Shown: positions 8,834-17,618 of the stretch, in pieces | Layout of the letters: each line of letters opens with the position of its first letter | How positions within the stretch are numbered: the first letter of the stretch is position 1 | NCBI RefSeq assembly: GCF_008973485.1 | Contig: NZ_CP031223.1 | Coordinates: 2,480,001 to 2,544,000 of the forward strand | DNA from: Psychrobacillus glaciei | GTDB taxonomy: Bacteria; Bacillota; Bacilli; Bacillales_A; Planococcaceae | Direction: 5' to 3' | Length of the DNA stretch: 64,000 bases | The notes under the pieces: generated by a model | Told to the model about the DNA's origin: nothing | The model's database searches: none | Seen by the model: only the letters and a program-made list of their open reading frames with translations | Program-made: the position numbers and the translations under genes

Positions 8834-8853
8834 GAGTAGCAAGCCTGCTACCC
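8834..8853 (-). terminator. Attenuator-like hairpin between pstS and pstC
   Basis: On the minus strand GTAGCA-GGCT-TGCTAC (6-bp perfect stem, tight loop) is followed by TCTTTTCTTTCG. It may partly terminate or stabilise the pstS mRNA so that the binding protein is made in excess of the permeases, as is known for many binding-protein operons. Confidence 0.6.
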
Positions 8854-8879
8854 GTCTCTTTACTTTTCAGATTGACCTT

Positions 8880-9851
8880 TTATTTTAAAGTTTCTAAATC
8901 AGCTAACCCTTTTTTGTAATCAGCATCTGGTAGTTTTACATATCCAACTGCTTCAGCCATCTCTCCGGCATTTTCAAGTGTATACTTCATGAAATCGAAT
9001 GCTGCTGCATTGTCTTTTAAAGCACTATTTTTTGCATAAACAAATAGTGGACGAGATAATGGTGCATATTCCCCAGATTCGATCGTTGCATTTGAAGGCT
9101 CAACCCCACCAACTTTTACTACTTTCAGACTATCTTTGTTAGCTAAATAATAAGCATATCCAAAGTAACCAATGGCGTTTTTATCTCCTTGTACACCTTG
9201 TACTAATACGTTATCGTCTTCAGAAAGCGTAGCTGCTTTTACCAAATCTGCTTTTTTAAGTACCACTTCATCGAAGTAATCATATGTGCCTGAATCTGTT
9301 CCTGGTGAGTAAAATACGATTTCTTCGTTCGGCCATTTTGGATTTATATCAGACCATTTTTTCTTTGTACCGTCTTCCGTCCACATTTTTTGTAGATCTT
9401 CCATTGTTAAAGAGTCAACCCAATTATTATCTTTATTCACTACTAATGAAATACCATCATATGCAATTTTAAATTCAGTGAAATCAATACCTGCAGCTGC
9501 AAGTTTTTCTTTTTCTTCATCTTTAACTGGACGTGATGCGTTTGAGAAATCTGTTGATCCTGCGATGAATTTTTCGAATCCTCCACCTGTACCAGACACT
9601 CCAACTGTAACTTGAACTTTATTTTGTACTCCTGCATATTCTTCCACAATTGCTTCCATGATAGGTGCTACTGTACTTGAACCATCACCAGCTACTTTAC
9701 CTTCAATTGCTACTTCTTTCGTTCCGTCAGTGGAAGCTCCTTGTGTAGCGGTACTTTCAGTTTTTGATGTGCTTGAATCATTTCCACAAGCTCCTAGTGT
9801 TAATACTGATCCTACCATTGATGCCATTATTAAGTACTTCCAGTTCTTCAT
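8880..9851 (-). CDS. pstS: Phosphate-binding lipoprotein PstS
   Basis: Extracytoplasmic phosphate receptor of the Pst importer, anchored by lipid. The signal peptide ends in LTLGAC with C22 as the lipidated Cys, then a Ser/Thr-rich linker. Phosphate-contact motifs are visible: AGDGSSTVAP (54-63), VSGTGGGF (85-92) and SPGTDSGTYDYF (about 197-208). Length 323 aa is usual. ATG 9851 has AGGGGG ten bases upstream. It is first in the operon and is preceded by four PhoP-box repeats, so it should be induced by phosphate starvation. Confidence 0.96.
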   Translation of the reverse strand: MKNWKYLIMASMVGSVLTLGACGNDSSTSKTESTATQGASTDGTKEVAIEGKVAGDGSSTVAPIMEAIVEEYAGVQNKVQVTVGVSGTGGGFEKFIAGSTDFSNASRPVKDEEKEKLAAAGIDFTEFKIAYDGISLVVNKDNNWVDSLTMEDLQKMWTEDGTKKKWSDINPKWPNEEIVFYSPGTDSGTYDYFDEVVLKKADLVKAATLSEDDNVLVQGVQGDKNAIGYFGYAYYLANKDSLKVVKVGGVEPSNATIESGEYAPLSRPLFVYAKNSALKDNAAAFDFMKYTLENAGEMAEAVGYVKLPDADYKKGLADLETLK

Positions 9852-9898
9852 CTGGTATAGCCCCCTAAAGTTTTGTTTCTATTTCTCTTACAAGGTTT

Positions 9899-9952
9899 AC
9901 TATAAAGGGTAGATGTTGAGTCGATGTGAATGTATTGTAAAGCTTTTGTAAA
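9899..9952 (-). promoter_or_regulatory. PhoP-controlled promoter of pstS
   Basis: On the minus strand four hexamers occur at exact 11-base spacing: TTTACA, TTTACA, TTCACA, TCAACA (+ coordinates 9947-9952, 9936-9941, 9925-9930, 9914-9919). This matches the PhoP box layout known in B. subtilis (TTAACA-like repeats 4-6 bases apart). A -10 TATAGT follows at 9899-9904. No proper -35 is present, as expected for activator-dependent initiation. Confidence 0.85.
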
Positions 9953-9970
9953 TTGAGTAGTGTGTGAAAA

Positions 9971-10350
9971 TAAGAAAAGCGCAAGTGTCCTTTAAGTACA
10001 TTTTGTCTTCACTATTTCTAGAGTGTCTTGGACAAGACATCAGCTACACTAATACCGTTGGAATTTTTGTGGATCGTGAAGTGACTGCGTCATTGTATGA
10101 TCCATTTTTCCAATAATCTTGTGGTGGATGTTTGTCCGTCGCCATCTTGAAATAGGTAGTGACCTGTTGCAGTAGGTTTGGTTAATGAGAAAATAAATCC
10201 TTTCCTATTCTTATAAAAGCGGACGAAGATGCAATTTCGTCCACTCAGCACTTCTTTATTCATGGATGCTATCTATTTTTTCAGGTTCCACCAACTCTAA
10301 TCATCTACAAAATGAATTATGTATACTTTATTAATTAGAGATAAAAGGAA
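9971..10350 (+). repeat. Dispersed modular repeat, copy B
   Basis: Near-complete copy: TAAGAAAAGCGCAAG head, terminator-like hairpin GGATCGTGAAGTGAC / GTCATTGTATGATCC with ATTTTTCC, GTGGTGGATGTTTGTCCGTC block, AATGAGA, second hairpin GCGGACGAA / TTCGTCCAC with GATGCAA loop, then a CATCTAC to GTATACT tail. It is followed directly, head to tail, by copy C. It lies upstream of the PhoP site in a gene-free region. Confidence 0.85.
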
Positions 10351-10825
10351 TAAGAAAAGCGCAAGCGCCCTTTAAGTGCACCTTGTCTTCTCTATTTCTA
10401 GAGTGCTTTGGACGAAACATTTGCTAGACTATTACCGCGGGAATTTTTGTGGATGGAGAAGTGACTGCGTCACTTCTCCATCCACTTTTTTTCGATAATC
10501 TTGTGGCGGATGTTTGTCCGTCACCTTCTTGAAATTTGTAGAGACAAGGTGCGTAAGGTTAGGTTAATGAGAGATTAGATACTTTCCTATTCTTTTAAAA
10601 GCGGACGAAGATGCAATTTCGTCCGCTCAGCGCTTCTTTATCAATGAATACTACCTATTTTTTCAGGCCCCACCAATTCTAATCATCTACCCGCTGATTC
10701 ATGTATACTGTGTACGATAAAAGTAAAAACGTATAGGAAATCCTGCTTAAGGAAGACACCATTAAAATCACTTCAAGTCGTTGTGCATACTGGATTTCTA
10801 GTATTTCAATTTCATATACTTTCTT
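10351..10825 (+). repeat. Dispersed modular repeat, copy C (longest)
   Basis: Best preserved copy. The first hairpin is a perfect 17-bp stem, GTGGATGGAGAAGTGAC / GTCACTTCTCCATCCAC, plus seven T; the second is GCGGACGAA / TTCGTCCGC. After GTATACTGTG it continues with a less conserved tail (CATACTGGATTTCTAG, then TTCATATACTTTCTTA) that is shared only with copy E at about 28640-28685. The full element may therefore be about 470 bp. Confidence 0.85.
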
Positions 10826-10845
10826 ATTAGGAACTACTCACTTAA

Positions 10846-10990
10846 TGGATTGTAGTGAAAGGTAGCGACTCCAGACGGAGGCCAACAGGATGTTGGTCAT
10901 GAAGGCGTTGCCACACGATGTGGCACTCTTAGCCTTCGTTCCTCGTCGCTCACCCCGCGGAACGCGTCCACCTGAAACGAAAATCCGCGG
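10846..10990 (+). repeat. GC-rich intergenic repeat, copy 1
   Basis: GC-rich island in AT-rich DNA. It starts TGGATTGTAGTGAAAGG, then GCGACTCCAGACGGAGG, and ends CCGCGGAACGCGTCCACCTG plus AAAATCCGCGG. It shares these ends with the copies at 46243-48023 and 48320-48460. Similar GACTCC...GCGGAAAGCGTCCGCC repeats are widespread in Bacillaceae genomes (recalled knowledge). The centre differs between copies and contains local hairpins such as CCAACAGGATGTTGG. Confidence 0.75.
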
Positions 10991-11568
10991 TATTATATAA
11001 TTCTTTAAAGTACTATGAACGCTGGTTTCGCAGTACGATAATCCATATACTTTCTTATCTTTTCAAAAAAAGATAACTGCCTAGTAAGTTGACAAATACA
11101 CTTATCAGCACTTACCGTATATATCTCCGTTTAAACACTCATTATAATGACCCAGTTCAGTATTCCTACAAAGCATCAGCGCACGTGTTTATTAACGAAA
11201 AATATCCATTCTTGGATTGCATTGGATTGAACTATTAATTCACCATTAACGATATGTCTGCGTGCGGTAATCGTGTTTTAGTCATTCATCCCTCTCTCTT
11301 TTGCAGGCACACATAAACCAAGTGCCAAATATTTTGGGAAAGAATTTCATAGAATAAGCAGCCAAAGATGCAATTTTGACAGCCCAGCGCTTCACTAAAG
11401 TGTTTCCGCCTTTTCGATTTGAAAATAAGTATCACTTTTTTACACAGCATCTCTATATGAATCGTATTACTTAGCAAAAATAAGTAAGTAATACATGGTA
11501 AAAAAGTGTGAAATTCCCGAAATTGCATCTTCGGTAACTTGCAACTTCCGTAGAACGGTAGCTATTCT
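10991..11568. other. Gene-free region with repeat remnant and nested inverted repeats
   Basis: I see no credible gene here. At 11361-11395 there is a decayed piece of the modular repeat (AAAGATGCAATTTTGACAG, then CAGCGCTTC). At 11433-11508 a nested palindrome has outer arms CACTTTTTTAC / GTAAAAAAGTG and inner arms GTATTACTTA / TAAGTAATAC. The only open frame (80 codons, minus) covers this repeat debris and has no family features. Confidence 0.5.
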
Positions 11569-11615
11569 AAAAAAAACGGAACATCCTATTAAACTTTTAG
11601 GATGTTCCGTTTTTA
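11569..11615 (-). terminator. Terminator of pbpA
   Basis: Long perfect stem on the minus strand: AACGGAACATCCTA / TAGGATGTTCCGTT followed by eight T, starting just after the pbpA stop. The A run on the other side means it could act in both directions. Confidence 0.9.
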
Positions 11616-11619
11616 GTTA

Positions 11620-13857
11620 TTATTTAGTCTGCGTCTCTTCTTCATCTATTTTATCGTTTGTAAAAGCAGGTTTAATAGTAGGAGTCGCAGTTGAATCATT
11701 TTCTTTTAATGCTTCATTTTTTTGTTGAATTTTAAAATACTCGTCTACTAACTCCCTTGCGATAGGTGTAGCAAAACTAGACTTGTAGTTAGATTCAAGC
11801 GAAGCACTAGGAATAACTAGCGCATATGCTATTTCCGGGTTATCAAATGGCGCAAAACCAATATGCGTCAAATTAACTGTACTAAAAGTTCTGCCTTTCT
11901 CGACATCCCTATAGAAGGATTGTGCAGTTCCTGTTTTCCCAGCTCCATTAAATTGAGAGCTTCCAAACGCTGTATGTGCGGAACCTTTACTTCCATAATA
12001 CACTAATTGCATGGCAGAACGAATATGTTCAATTTCAGCCGTTGTATTGTCAATTGTATTTAATACATTTGGTGTAAACTCTTTCACTACTCCTCCAAGT
12101 TGTTCTCCGTCAGTGGATGGCTCTCTTATTTCCTTCACCACATGGGGTTGAATTCGACTTCCACCATTTGCAAGAGTGGCAGCATATTGGGCAAGCTGTA
12201 AAGGTGTGTACGTATCATATTGACCAATCGCAAGGTCAAGCAATTTCCCCATCTCCAGTCCACCTTCTACACCTGTCACTTCACCTGGTAAATCAATTCC
12301 TGTTCGAACACCTAAGCCTAATTGTGCATAGCCATTTCTCATTTTCTGAAAAGCATCTATTCCAAAATTAATCCCTTGGTTTGGCTGATAAACTCTACCA
12401 GCAATGCTATATGCAGTTTTAAACATAAATACATTGGAAGAACGTTCAATTGCTTCTGAATCACTGAGTAGAATTCTTCCTGATCTATTAAATACCGAGC
12501 TCTTTGGTGCGGAACCTTTAATACGAATAGGTTCATCAACAAATTTTTCTCCAATTTCAATTGCTTTTTCTCGGTAGCCAGTTAGCAAAGTTCCAGGTTT
12601 TACCGTTGATCCTACTTCATAAGCAGTAGTAAATGAACCAAAAGCATAATCCCTAACTTTTGGCTTTCCTGTTACAGGATCATTTACGACTTGCTTCCCG
12701 ACTAAAGAAAGAACCTCACCAGTATATGGATTCATCATAATAAAAAATGCTCTATCTAAATACTTCGTTCCAGGAATTTGTTTCAATCTCAAAAGTTCTT
12801 TTTCGAGGATTTCTTCTTGAGCAATCTGTACTTCACTATCCATTGTTAAAACTAAATCTTTCCCCGGCTTACCTTCATCAACAGTTTGAGTATCTATTAC
12901 TCTTCCTTTTCCATCTGTAATATTCTTCACTATACTTTTTTTGCCCTGAAGTACTTCTTCGTATTGTTGTTCAATATAACTTTTTCCGACTCGGTCATTC
13001 CTAGAATAGCCTCTTGATAAGAAATAATCGAGCCTTTCTTTTGGTATCCCTTCTTTTGGTAGCGAGGCCGTACCTAATATCGCTAGCGGAGAAGTATATA
13101 CTCTTCTCCAATCGGTAGTTGTATTAACTCCCTTTAAATCACTTAATCTCTCAGATACTCGAGCAAATTCTTCTACCGTAACTTCTTCCGAAATTTCTCC
13201 TGGTTTTATTTCTTTATTAGCGACTTCCCCCCCTTTAATAATTTGTGGGGACAGCGCGTAGCCAGCAACCATTTCACGATAAATTGCAATGACTTGCATC
13301 TCTTCTTGCGTAAATGAATGTAATTCCTCTTCTGGTATTCTACTTCTTGTTAAACGATTAGCTTCAATATTCTTTTCTTTTGTTGATAAGTTTTCATCTG
13401 TTTCAATTTTTTTACGTTCCTCAGCAGATACTAACTCTAATGCTTTTTCTTTATTTTTCCAAAGCCAAAAGTCTTGTAAATCACTTTTAGTAATTGCTTT
13501 TGGATTCTTTTGAATGAGCTTACTTAACTTTTTAGCTATCTCGTACATTTCATCTGATTTCGTCGTTTGCATTTTTGTATAAGTAATGGCACGCTGTGGC
13601 TCATTATCTACAAGAATTCGTCCTTCACTATCAAAAATACGCCCTCTTGGTACACTTGTATTAACTGCAACTTCTTCCGTACGTTCAAGTTTTAACTTAT
13701 AGTCTTCCCCTTTTACAATTTGTAAATAACCTAATCGCAAGATTAATAATGTAAACAAAAGGAAAATAGAAAAGAAAAGTATATTCATGCGAAAAGTTAT
13801 ATTAGCTCTTTGTTTAGCTTTTACACTTTGTGCACGTTTATTGGGAGTTTTTCGCAT
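11620..13857 (-). CDS. pbpA: Class B penicillin-binding protein 2 (transpeptidase)
   Basis: Bitopic peptidoglycan transpeptidase acting with a RodA-type polymerase in cell-wall elongation. The 745-residue product has a basic cytoplasmic tail, one membrane helix (about 24-45), a PBP dimer domain with the SVPRGRIFDSEGRIL motif, an insertion typical of Gram-positive PBP2, and the transpeptidase domain with catalytic S417 in STVK, SSN at 473-475 and KTG at 641-643. A GTG three codons upstream is in frame but overlaps the AGGTGATC ribosome site, so ATG 13857 is chosen. Its place between pst genes and sodA matches yqgF (pbpA) of B. subtilis. Confidence 0.93.
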   Translation of the reverse strand: MRKTPNKRAQSVKAKQRANITFRMNILFFSIFLLFTLLILRLGYLQIVKGEDYKLKLERTEEVAVNTSVPRGRIFDSEGRILVDNEPQRAITYTKMQTTKSDEMYEIAKKLSKLIQKNPKAITKSDLQDFWLWKNKEKALELVSAEERKKIETDENLSTKEKNIEANRLTRSRIPEEELHSFTQEEMQVIAIYREMVAGYALSPQIIKGGEVANKEIKPGEISEEVTVEEFARVSERLSDLKGVNTTTDWRRVYTSPLAILGTASLPKEGIPKERLDYFLSRGYSRNDRVGKSYIEQQYEEVLQGKKSIVKNITDGKGRVIDTQTVDEGKPGKDLVLTMDSEVQIAQEEILEKELLRLKQIPGTKYLDRAFFIMMNPYTGEVLSLVGKQVVNDPVTGKPKVRDYAFGSFTTAYEVGSTVKPGTLLTGYREKAIEIGEKFVDEPIRIKGSAPKSSVFNRSGRILLSDSEAIERSSNVFMFKTAYSIAGRVYQPNQGINFGIDAFQKMRNGYAQLGLGVRTGIDLPGEVTGVEGGLEMGKLLDLAIGQYDTYTPLQLAQYAATLANGGSRIQPHVVKEIREPSTDGEQLGGVVKEFTPNVLNTIDNTTAEIEHIRSAMQLVYYGSKGSAHTAFGSSQFNGAGKTGTAQSFYRDVEKGRTFSTVNLTHIGFAPFDNPEIAYALVIPSASLESNYKSSFATPIARELVDEYFKIQQKNEALKENDSTATPTIKPAFTNDKIDEEETQTK

Positions 13858-13949
13858 GGGGATCACCTACTTTTATCAAATTCGCATTAGCTTAATTGGG
13901 GCAAGATCTTCTATCTGGCTCGCCAAAATGCTTTCCTCTAGCAAGAGGC

Positions 13950-13975
13950 ATTAACTTTATTCCATTAAAGTTAAT
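13950..13975. promoter_or_regulatory. Inverted repeat in the pbpA leader region
   Basis: A 10-bp inverted repeat ATTAACTTTA / TAAAGTTAAT with a 6-base spacer lies about 95 bases before the pbpA start. It could be an operator or an mRNA hairpin; the sequence is AT-rich, so chance is possible. Confidence 0.35.
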
Positions 13976-14002
13976 AAATTTCGCTATATGTTAGTGTAAC
14001 AT

Positions 14003-14037
14003 AAAAAGCACACACTTTTTGACGAAAAAGTGTGTGC
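14003..14037 (-). terminator. Terminator of sodA
   Basis: Minus-strand stem GCACACACTTTTT / AAAAAGTGTGTGC with a CGTC loop, then TTTTTATG. It is 21 bases after the sodA stop. Confidence 0.9.
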
Positions 14038-14058
14038 AAAGTTTCTTTTTTTATGAAA

Positions 14059-14667
14059 TTATTTTGAAGCAGCGTATCTTTTTGATACTTCATCCCAATT
14101 TACTACATTCCAGAAAGAAGAAATATAGTCAGGACGACGGTTTTGGTAATTTAAGTAGTAAGCATGTTCCCAAACGTCTAAACCTAATAATGGAGTTTTA
14201 CCTTCCATGATTGGTGAATCTTGGTTAGCTGTAGATGAAAGGTCTAGCTCTCCATTAACAACTGATAACCATGCCCAACCTGAACCAAAGCGAGTTGTTG
14301 CTGCTTTAGCGAATTCTTCTTTGAAAGCATCAAAGCTACCAAATTTTGCATCAATTGCTTCCGCTAATTCACCAGTTGGATTTCCGCCACCGTTTGGTGA
14401 AAGGATTTGCCAAAATAATGAATGGTTAGCGTGTCCGCCGCCATTGTTGCGTACAACTGTTTTAATATCTTCTGGTACTGCATCTAAGTTAGCGATTAAT
14501 TCTTCTACAGATTTGTTTTCTAAGTCTGCTTTTCCAGAAACCGCATTGTTTAAATTAGTAACGTAAGTATTGTGATGTTTCGAATGATGAATATTCATCG
14601 TTTCTTTGTCGATATGTGGTTCAAGTGCGTCATATGCATAAGGTAATTCTGGTAGTTCATATGCCAT
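14059..14667 (-). CDS. sodA: Superoxide dismutase (Mn/Fe)
   Basis: Cytoplasmic enzyme converting superoxide to hydrogen peroxide and oxygen. The 202-residue product carries the four metal ligands H27, H82, D164 and H168 ([18 protein letters not shown]), and [11 protein letters not shown] around the second His. Length and the opening [20 protein letters not shown] match Bacillus SodA, which uses manganese; metal preference cannot be settled from sequence alone. ATG 14667 has AGGAGG upstream. It has its own terminator, and the sodA-yqgC order is as in B. subtilis. Confidence 0.96.
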   Translation of the reverse strand: MAYELPELPYAYDALEPHIDKETMNIHHSKHHNTYVTNLNNAVSGKADLENKSVEELIANLDAVPEDIKTVVRNNGGGHANHSLFWQILSPNGGGNPTGELAEAIDAKFGSFDAFKEEFAKAATTRFGSGWAWLSVVNGELDLSSTANQDSPIMEGKTPLLGLDVWEHAYYLNYQNRRPDYISSFWNVVNWDEVSKRYAASK

Positions 14668-14714
14668 TATTGTTTCCTCCTAAAGAATATTTTAGAAAAT
14701 TCTTTCCATGTATT

Positions 14715-14743
14715 AGCGTATCAAATTAACGGAAAACGTTCAA
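14715..14743 (-). promoter_or_regulatory. Possible sodA promoter
   Basis: On the minus strand TTGAAC and TACGCT are separated by 17 bases, about 48 bases upstream of the sodA ATG. The -10 is weak, so support is moderate. Confidence 0.4.
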
Positions 14744-14786
14744 TTAAAATCGACTAAAATTATATATCTCATACTTTTGACTGAAA

Positions 14787-15269
14787 TTATACGAAGATAA
14801 TAAAGATTACTAACATCACCGTCAAGATAATTATTTTAACTACAGAAGAAGTGAGGAATCCAACTAAAGAACCGATTCCCGATTTTATCGCTTGTTTTAA
14901 CCCTTTTCTTGTAAATATTAGTTCAGCTAACACTGCACCTAGAAAAGGTCCAAGTAAAATACCAGCCACTGGAATAACAAATGGTCCGACTATTAAGCCA
15001 ATTGTACTTCCCCACATTCCAGCTTTTGTGCCACCAAATTTTTTAACACCGAATGCATTCGCTGCCATATCTGCACTAAAAAGTAGCACAACAAATAGAA
15101 GTTGAATTACCCAAAATAGCCAATTCAATTCTGCGAAAGAGAAAAATAAGCCATAAATAATATAACCAAATACCATAAAGACTACAGATGGGATTATTGG
15201 ATAGAAAGTTCCGATAAATGCAACCATAAAACTTGCGACGATAAGTATCCAACCAATGATTTCTATCAT
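14787..15269 (-). CDS. yqgC: DUF456 membrane protein YqgC
   Basis: Integral membrane protein of 160 residues with about four to five hydrophobic segments and the glycine-rich motif GPFVIPVAGILLGPFLGAVLAE typical of DUF456, around 95-116. Function unknown in the family. The start ATG overlaps the stop of the upstream cotransporter gene (ATGA), and no independent ribosome site is evident, so it is translationally coupled to it. In B. subtilis yqgC also neighbours sodA. Confidence 0.85.
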   Translation of the reverse strand: MIEIIGWILIVASFMVAFIGTFYPIIPSVVFMVFGYIIYGLFFSFAELNWLFWVIQLLFVVLLFSADMAANAFGVKKFGGTKAGMWGSTIGLIVGPFVIPVAGILLGPFLGAVLAELIFTRKGLKQAIKSGIGSLVGFLTSSVVKIIILTVMLVIFIIFV

Positions 15270-16897
15270 ATTCGCTTACCTAATATGGCATCTGCAACAT
15301 TTACTGCATGATCACCAACCCTTTCTAAATTACTCAACATATCGACAAAAATTACTCCTGCATGGCCAGAACATAGTCCTTCATTCAATCGAATAAAATG
15401 ATTTTTCCTAAATTGTCGCTCCATTCGATCAATCTCATCTTCCTGTTCTATAACCTCTCTTGCAAGGCGATCACTATTTAAATCCAAAGCTTCTATAGCT
15501 TTTTTTACAGTATTTATGGTTAACAAAAACATCTCTGAAATATCCTCCAATGCGTCTTTTGTTAGTTGAAAGCGATGCTCGTCATGATAATCAATTAACT
15601 CAATAATATTTTCAAAATGATCGCCTATTCTTTCAATATCTCGAACCGTTGCCATTAACATAAAATGTCTGCTTGAATCTTGTCTCGATAATGGTTGGGA
15701 AGATATCTTTACTAGGTAGTTTATAATTTTCGTTTCCAAGTGATTAATCGCATCTTCTATGTGATAAGCTTCTTGGGCATCCTGTTTATTTCTAAAGGTT
15801 AAATAGTGAAATGTTTTTTCTAAACCTTGGACACTAAAATTACCCATTCGCAAAATTTCTTCTTTCGCTTGTCCAATTGCTATGGATGGTGATTCTTCTA
15901 TGAAATCATCCTCTAAATGTTTTGTTTTGTATTTTGTCGAGAAATCTTCCCCAGGTGACAACTTCGTCAAAAAGAATACCCAAGCACCAATTAAAGGAAA
16001 CTGAAGAATAACGTTCACCACATTAAATGTCCCATGCGCTAATGCTATTTGCATTTTATTCTCCAATGAAAATACCCCAGATACCCATTCCATAAACAAA
16101 GTAAATGGGGTTAAAAAAATTAGAAACACAATGGTACCGACTATATTAAATAACACATGGGAAGCTGCTGCTCTTTTAGCGCTAGCTGTTGCTCCCAATG
16201 AAGCTAAGATGGCAGTAATAGTCGTCCCAATATTATCGCCAAACAAAATCGGTAAAGCACCCTTTAATGAAATTAAGTGTTCAGCATAGAATCCTTGTAA
16301 AATCGCAACAGAAGCACTCGAGCTTTGAATGAACACGGTCATTATCGTTCCTGCTACTACTCCTAGTACAGGATGATTGCTTACATTTAGAGTCATCTCT
16401 GTAAATGAAGGTAGATGTTGTAAAGGACTCATGCCTTTCATCATTAATTCAAGTCCTAAAAACAAACCACCTAAGCCGAATAAAACTTCTCCTACATTAT
16501 GTACCATTTTCCTTTTGAAAAAAAAGATTAAAAACGCCCCAATTGCCATGATTGGAAGTGCATAATCTCCTATTTCAAAACCTATAACAAAAGCTTTTAT
16601 AGTTGTGCCTATATTCGCTCCCATAATGACACCTATGGATTGTCGCAAAGTCATAAATCCAGCGCTAACTAAACCTATCACAATTACGATCGTCCCAGCA
16701 CTAGATTGTATTAATACCGTAAATAATATACCTGCAATAACTCCCGTAAGGGGATTCGTTGTATAGCGGTCCAGTAAATCTCTTAATCTATCTCCAGCGG
16801 TTTTTTGTAAGCCATCGCCCATGTATTTAATGGCGAATAAAAAGATACCTAGTCCACCAAAAAATTCGAAAAGCATTTCTTGCCAATTGAGATCCAC
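15266..16897 (-). CDS. Na/Pi cotransporter family protein with C-terminal PhoU-like domain
   Basis: Sodium-dependent phosphate transporter of the NptA/PNaS type. The membrane part (about 1-310) contains the two inverted QSS repeats (LIQSSAGTIV near 62-71 and FIQSSSASVAIL near 190-201) and GANIGTT / GDNIGTT pairs. The soluble tail (about 345-543) is a PhoU-like helical domain (VRDIERIGDHFENI, NLERVGDHAVNVA). Such fusions move phosphate at low affinity; direction cannot be read from sequence. The start is GTG 16897, preceded by AGGAG at 11 bases. It overlaps yqgC by four bases. Together with the nearby pst operon this gives two phosphate systems within 12 kb. Confidence 0.9.
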   Translation of the reverse strand: MDLNWQEMLFEFFGGLGIFLFAIKYMGDGLQKTAGDRLRDLLDRYTTNPLTGVIAGILFTVLIQSSAGTIVIVIGLVSAGFMTLRQSIGVIMGANIGTTIKAFVIGFEIGDYALPIMAIGAFLIFFFKRKMVHNVGEVLFGLGGLFLGLELMMKGMSPLQHLPSFTEMTLNVSNHPVLGVVAGTIMTVFIQSSSASVAILQGFYAEHLISLKGALPILFGDNIGTTITAILASLGATASAKRAAASHVLFNIVGTIVFLIFLTPFTLFMEWVSGVFSLENKMQIALAHGTFNVVNVILQFPLIGAWVFFLTKLSPGEDFSTKYKTKHLEDDFIEESPSIAIGQAKEEILRMGNFSVQGLEKTFHYLTFRNKQDAQEAYHIEDAINHLETKIINYLVKISSQPLSRQDSSRHFMLMATVRDIERIGDHFENIIELIDYHDEHRFQLTKDALEDISEMFLLTINTVKKAIEALDLNSDRLAREVIEQEDEIDRMERQFRKNHFIRLNEGLCSGHAGVIFVDMLSNLERVGDHAVNVADAILGKRI

Positions 16898-17020
16898 GTA
16901 CTAGTCAACTCCTATTTTACACTCTGTCCATCTATCTTCTATTATGATTAAATTATAAAGGAATTGTAAAGTGAATCTAGCTATTCTTTATATTTTCTTA
17001 ACAAAAACGTTCGAATTACT

Positions 17021-17050
17021 TTGTTTTCTATGACAAACAGGTGATAAAAT
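17021..17050 (+). promoter_or_regulatory. Probable sigma-A promoter for the 17072 gene
   Basis: TTGTTT and TAAAAT are separated by 18 bases and lie 22 bases before ATG 17072, divergent from the Na/Pi gene. Confidence 0.5.
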
Positions 17051-17071
17051 GTAGAAGAAAGGGTGAATTTG

Positions 17072-17572
17072 ATGAATTTATTTCAGCTATTTAAAGCAAG
17101 TTTACATAACCCAAAAAAAATTGCGGCATTTAGACTTGTTCCAATTGGTAAGGTCATGCAATATATATTTACTTATGTACTGATCATTACCATGATTTCT
17201 TTTGTCCAATTCATAAATGGATTATCCGTTCAAGAAACAAATATGGAAGAGTTATTAGAATACCTTAAGGACATTAAGTGGTTAATTTATCCTTTTTCTT
17301 TTGTTTTATTATTTGTGCTAAATACTTTATTTATATTTATTCGAATTAGTATTTTTGCTTATATTGGCGTGATTATCCTTTCTATTTTAAAACGTAAAGG
17401 TGAATACCGGCATATGTGGAGAACTGCTCTTTTTGCAAGCACATTACCAATGCTTGTTTCGATCGTTTTTTCTATTTTTTATTGGTCCAGCGGTTATTTT
17501 GAACTTTCCATTTACATGATCACTTTAGTGTATTTATTTTTAGCAAGCAAATACTATCCTATAAAGCGTTAA
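17072..17572 (+). CDS. DUF1189 family membrane protein
   Basis: Integral membrane protein of 166 residues with four to five hydrophobic segments. The N-terminal FQLFKASLHNPKKIAAFRL is the conserved start of DUF1189 proteins, which are membrane proteins of unknown function in Firmicutes. An in-frame GTG at 17063 belongs to the ribosome site (AAAGGGTG), so ATG 17072 is chosen. It leads a + strand run with the LysM-like gene, ispG and the HAD gene, as in the B. subtilis yqfW-Z region. It is followed by a hairpin that reaches the next gene's ribosome site. Confidence 0.8.
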   Translation: MNLFQLFKASLHNPKKIAAFRLVPIGKVMQYIFTYVLIITMISFVQFINGLSVQETNMEELLEYLKDIKWLIYPFSFVLLFVLNTLFIFIRISIFAYIGVIILSILKRKGEYRHMWRTALFASTLPMLVSIVFSIFYWSSGYFELSIYMITLVYLFLASKYYPIKR

Positions 17573-17576
17573 CATA

Positions 17577-17616
17577 ATCCCTCCTCTCCTGCATATATTG
17601 GGACAAGGAGGGTTTT
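17577..17616 (+). promoter_or_regulatory. Hairpin pairing with the ribosome site of the next gene
   Basis: CCCTCCT at 17579-17585 is complementary to AGGAGGG at 17606-17612, which is the ribosome-binding site of the gene at 17619. The 3' arm is followed by TTTTAT. It can be read as a terminator of the DUF1189 gene, as a switch hiding the ribosome site, or both. Confidence 0.55.
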
Positions 17617-17618
17617 AT

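Noticed and set aside
11286-11528. 80-codon minus-strand frame in the pstS-pbpA gap
   Set aside because: Covers repeat debris and the nested palindrome, no ribosome site and no recognisable domain.
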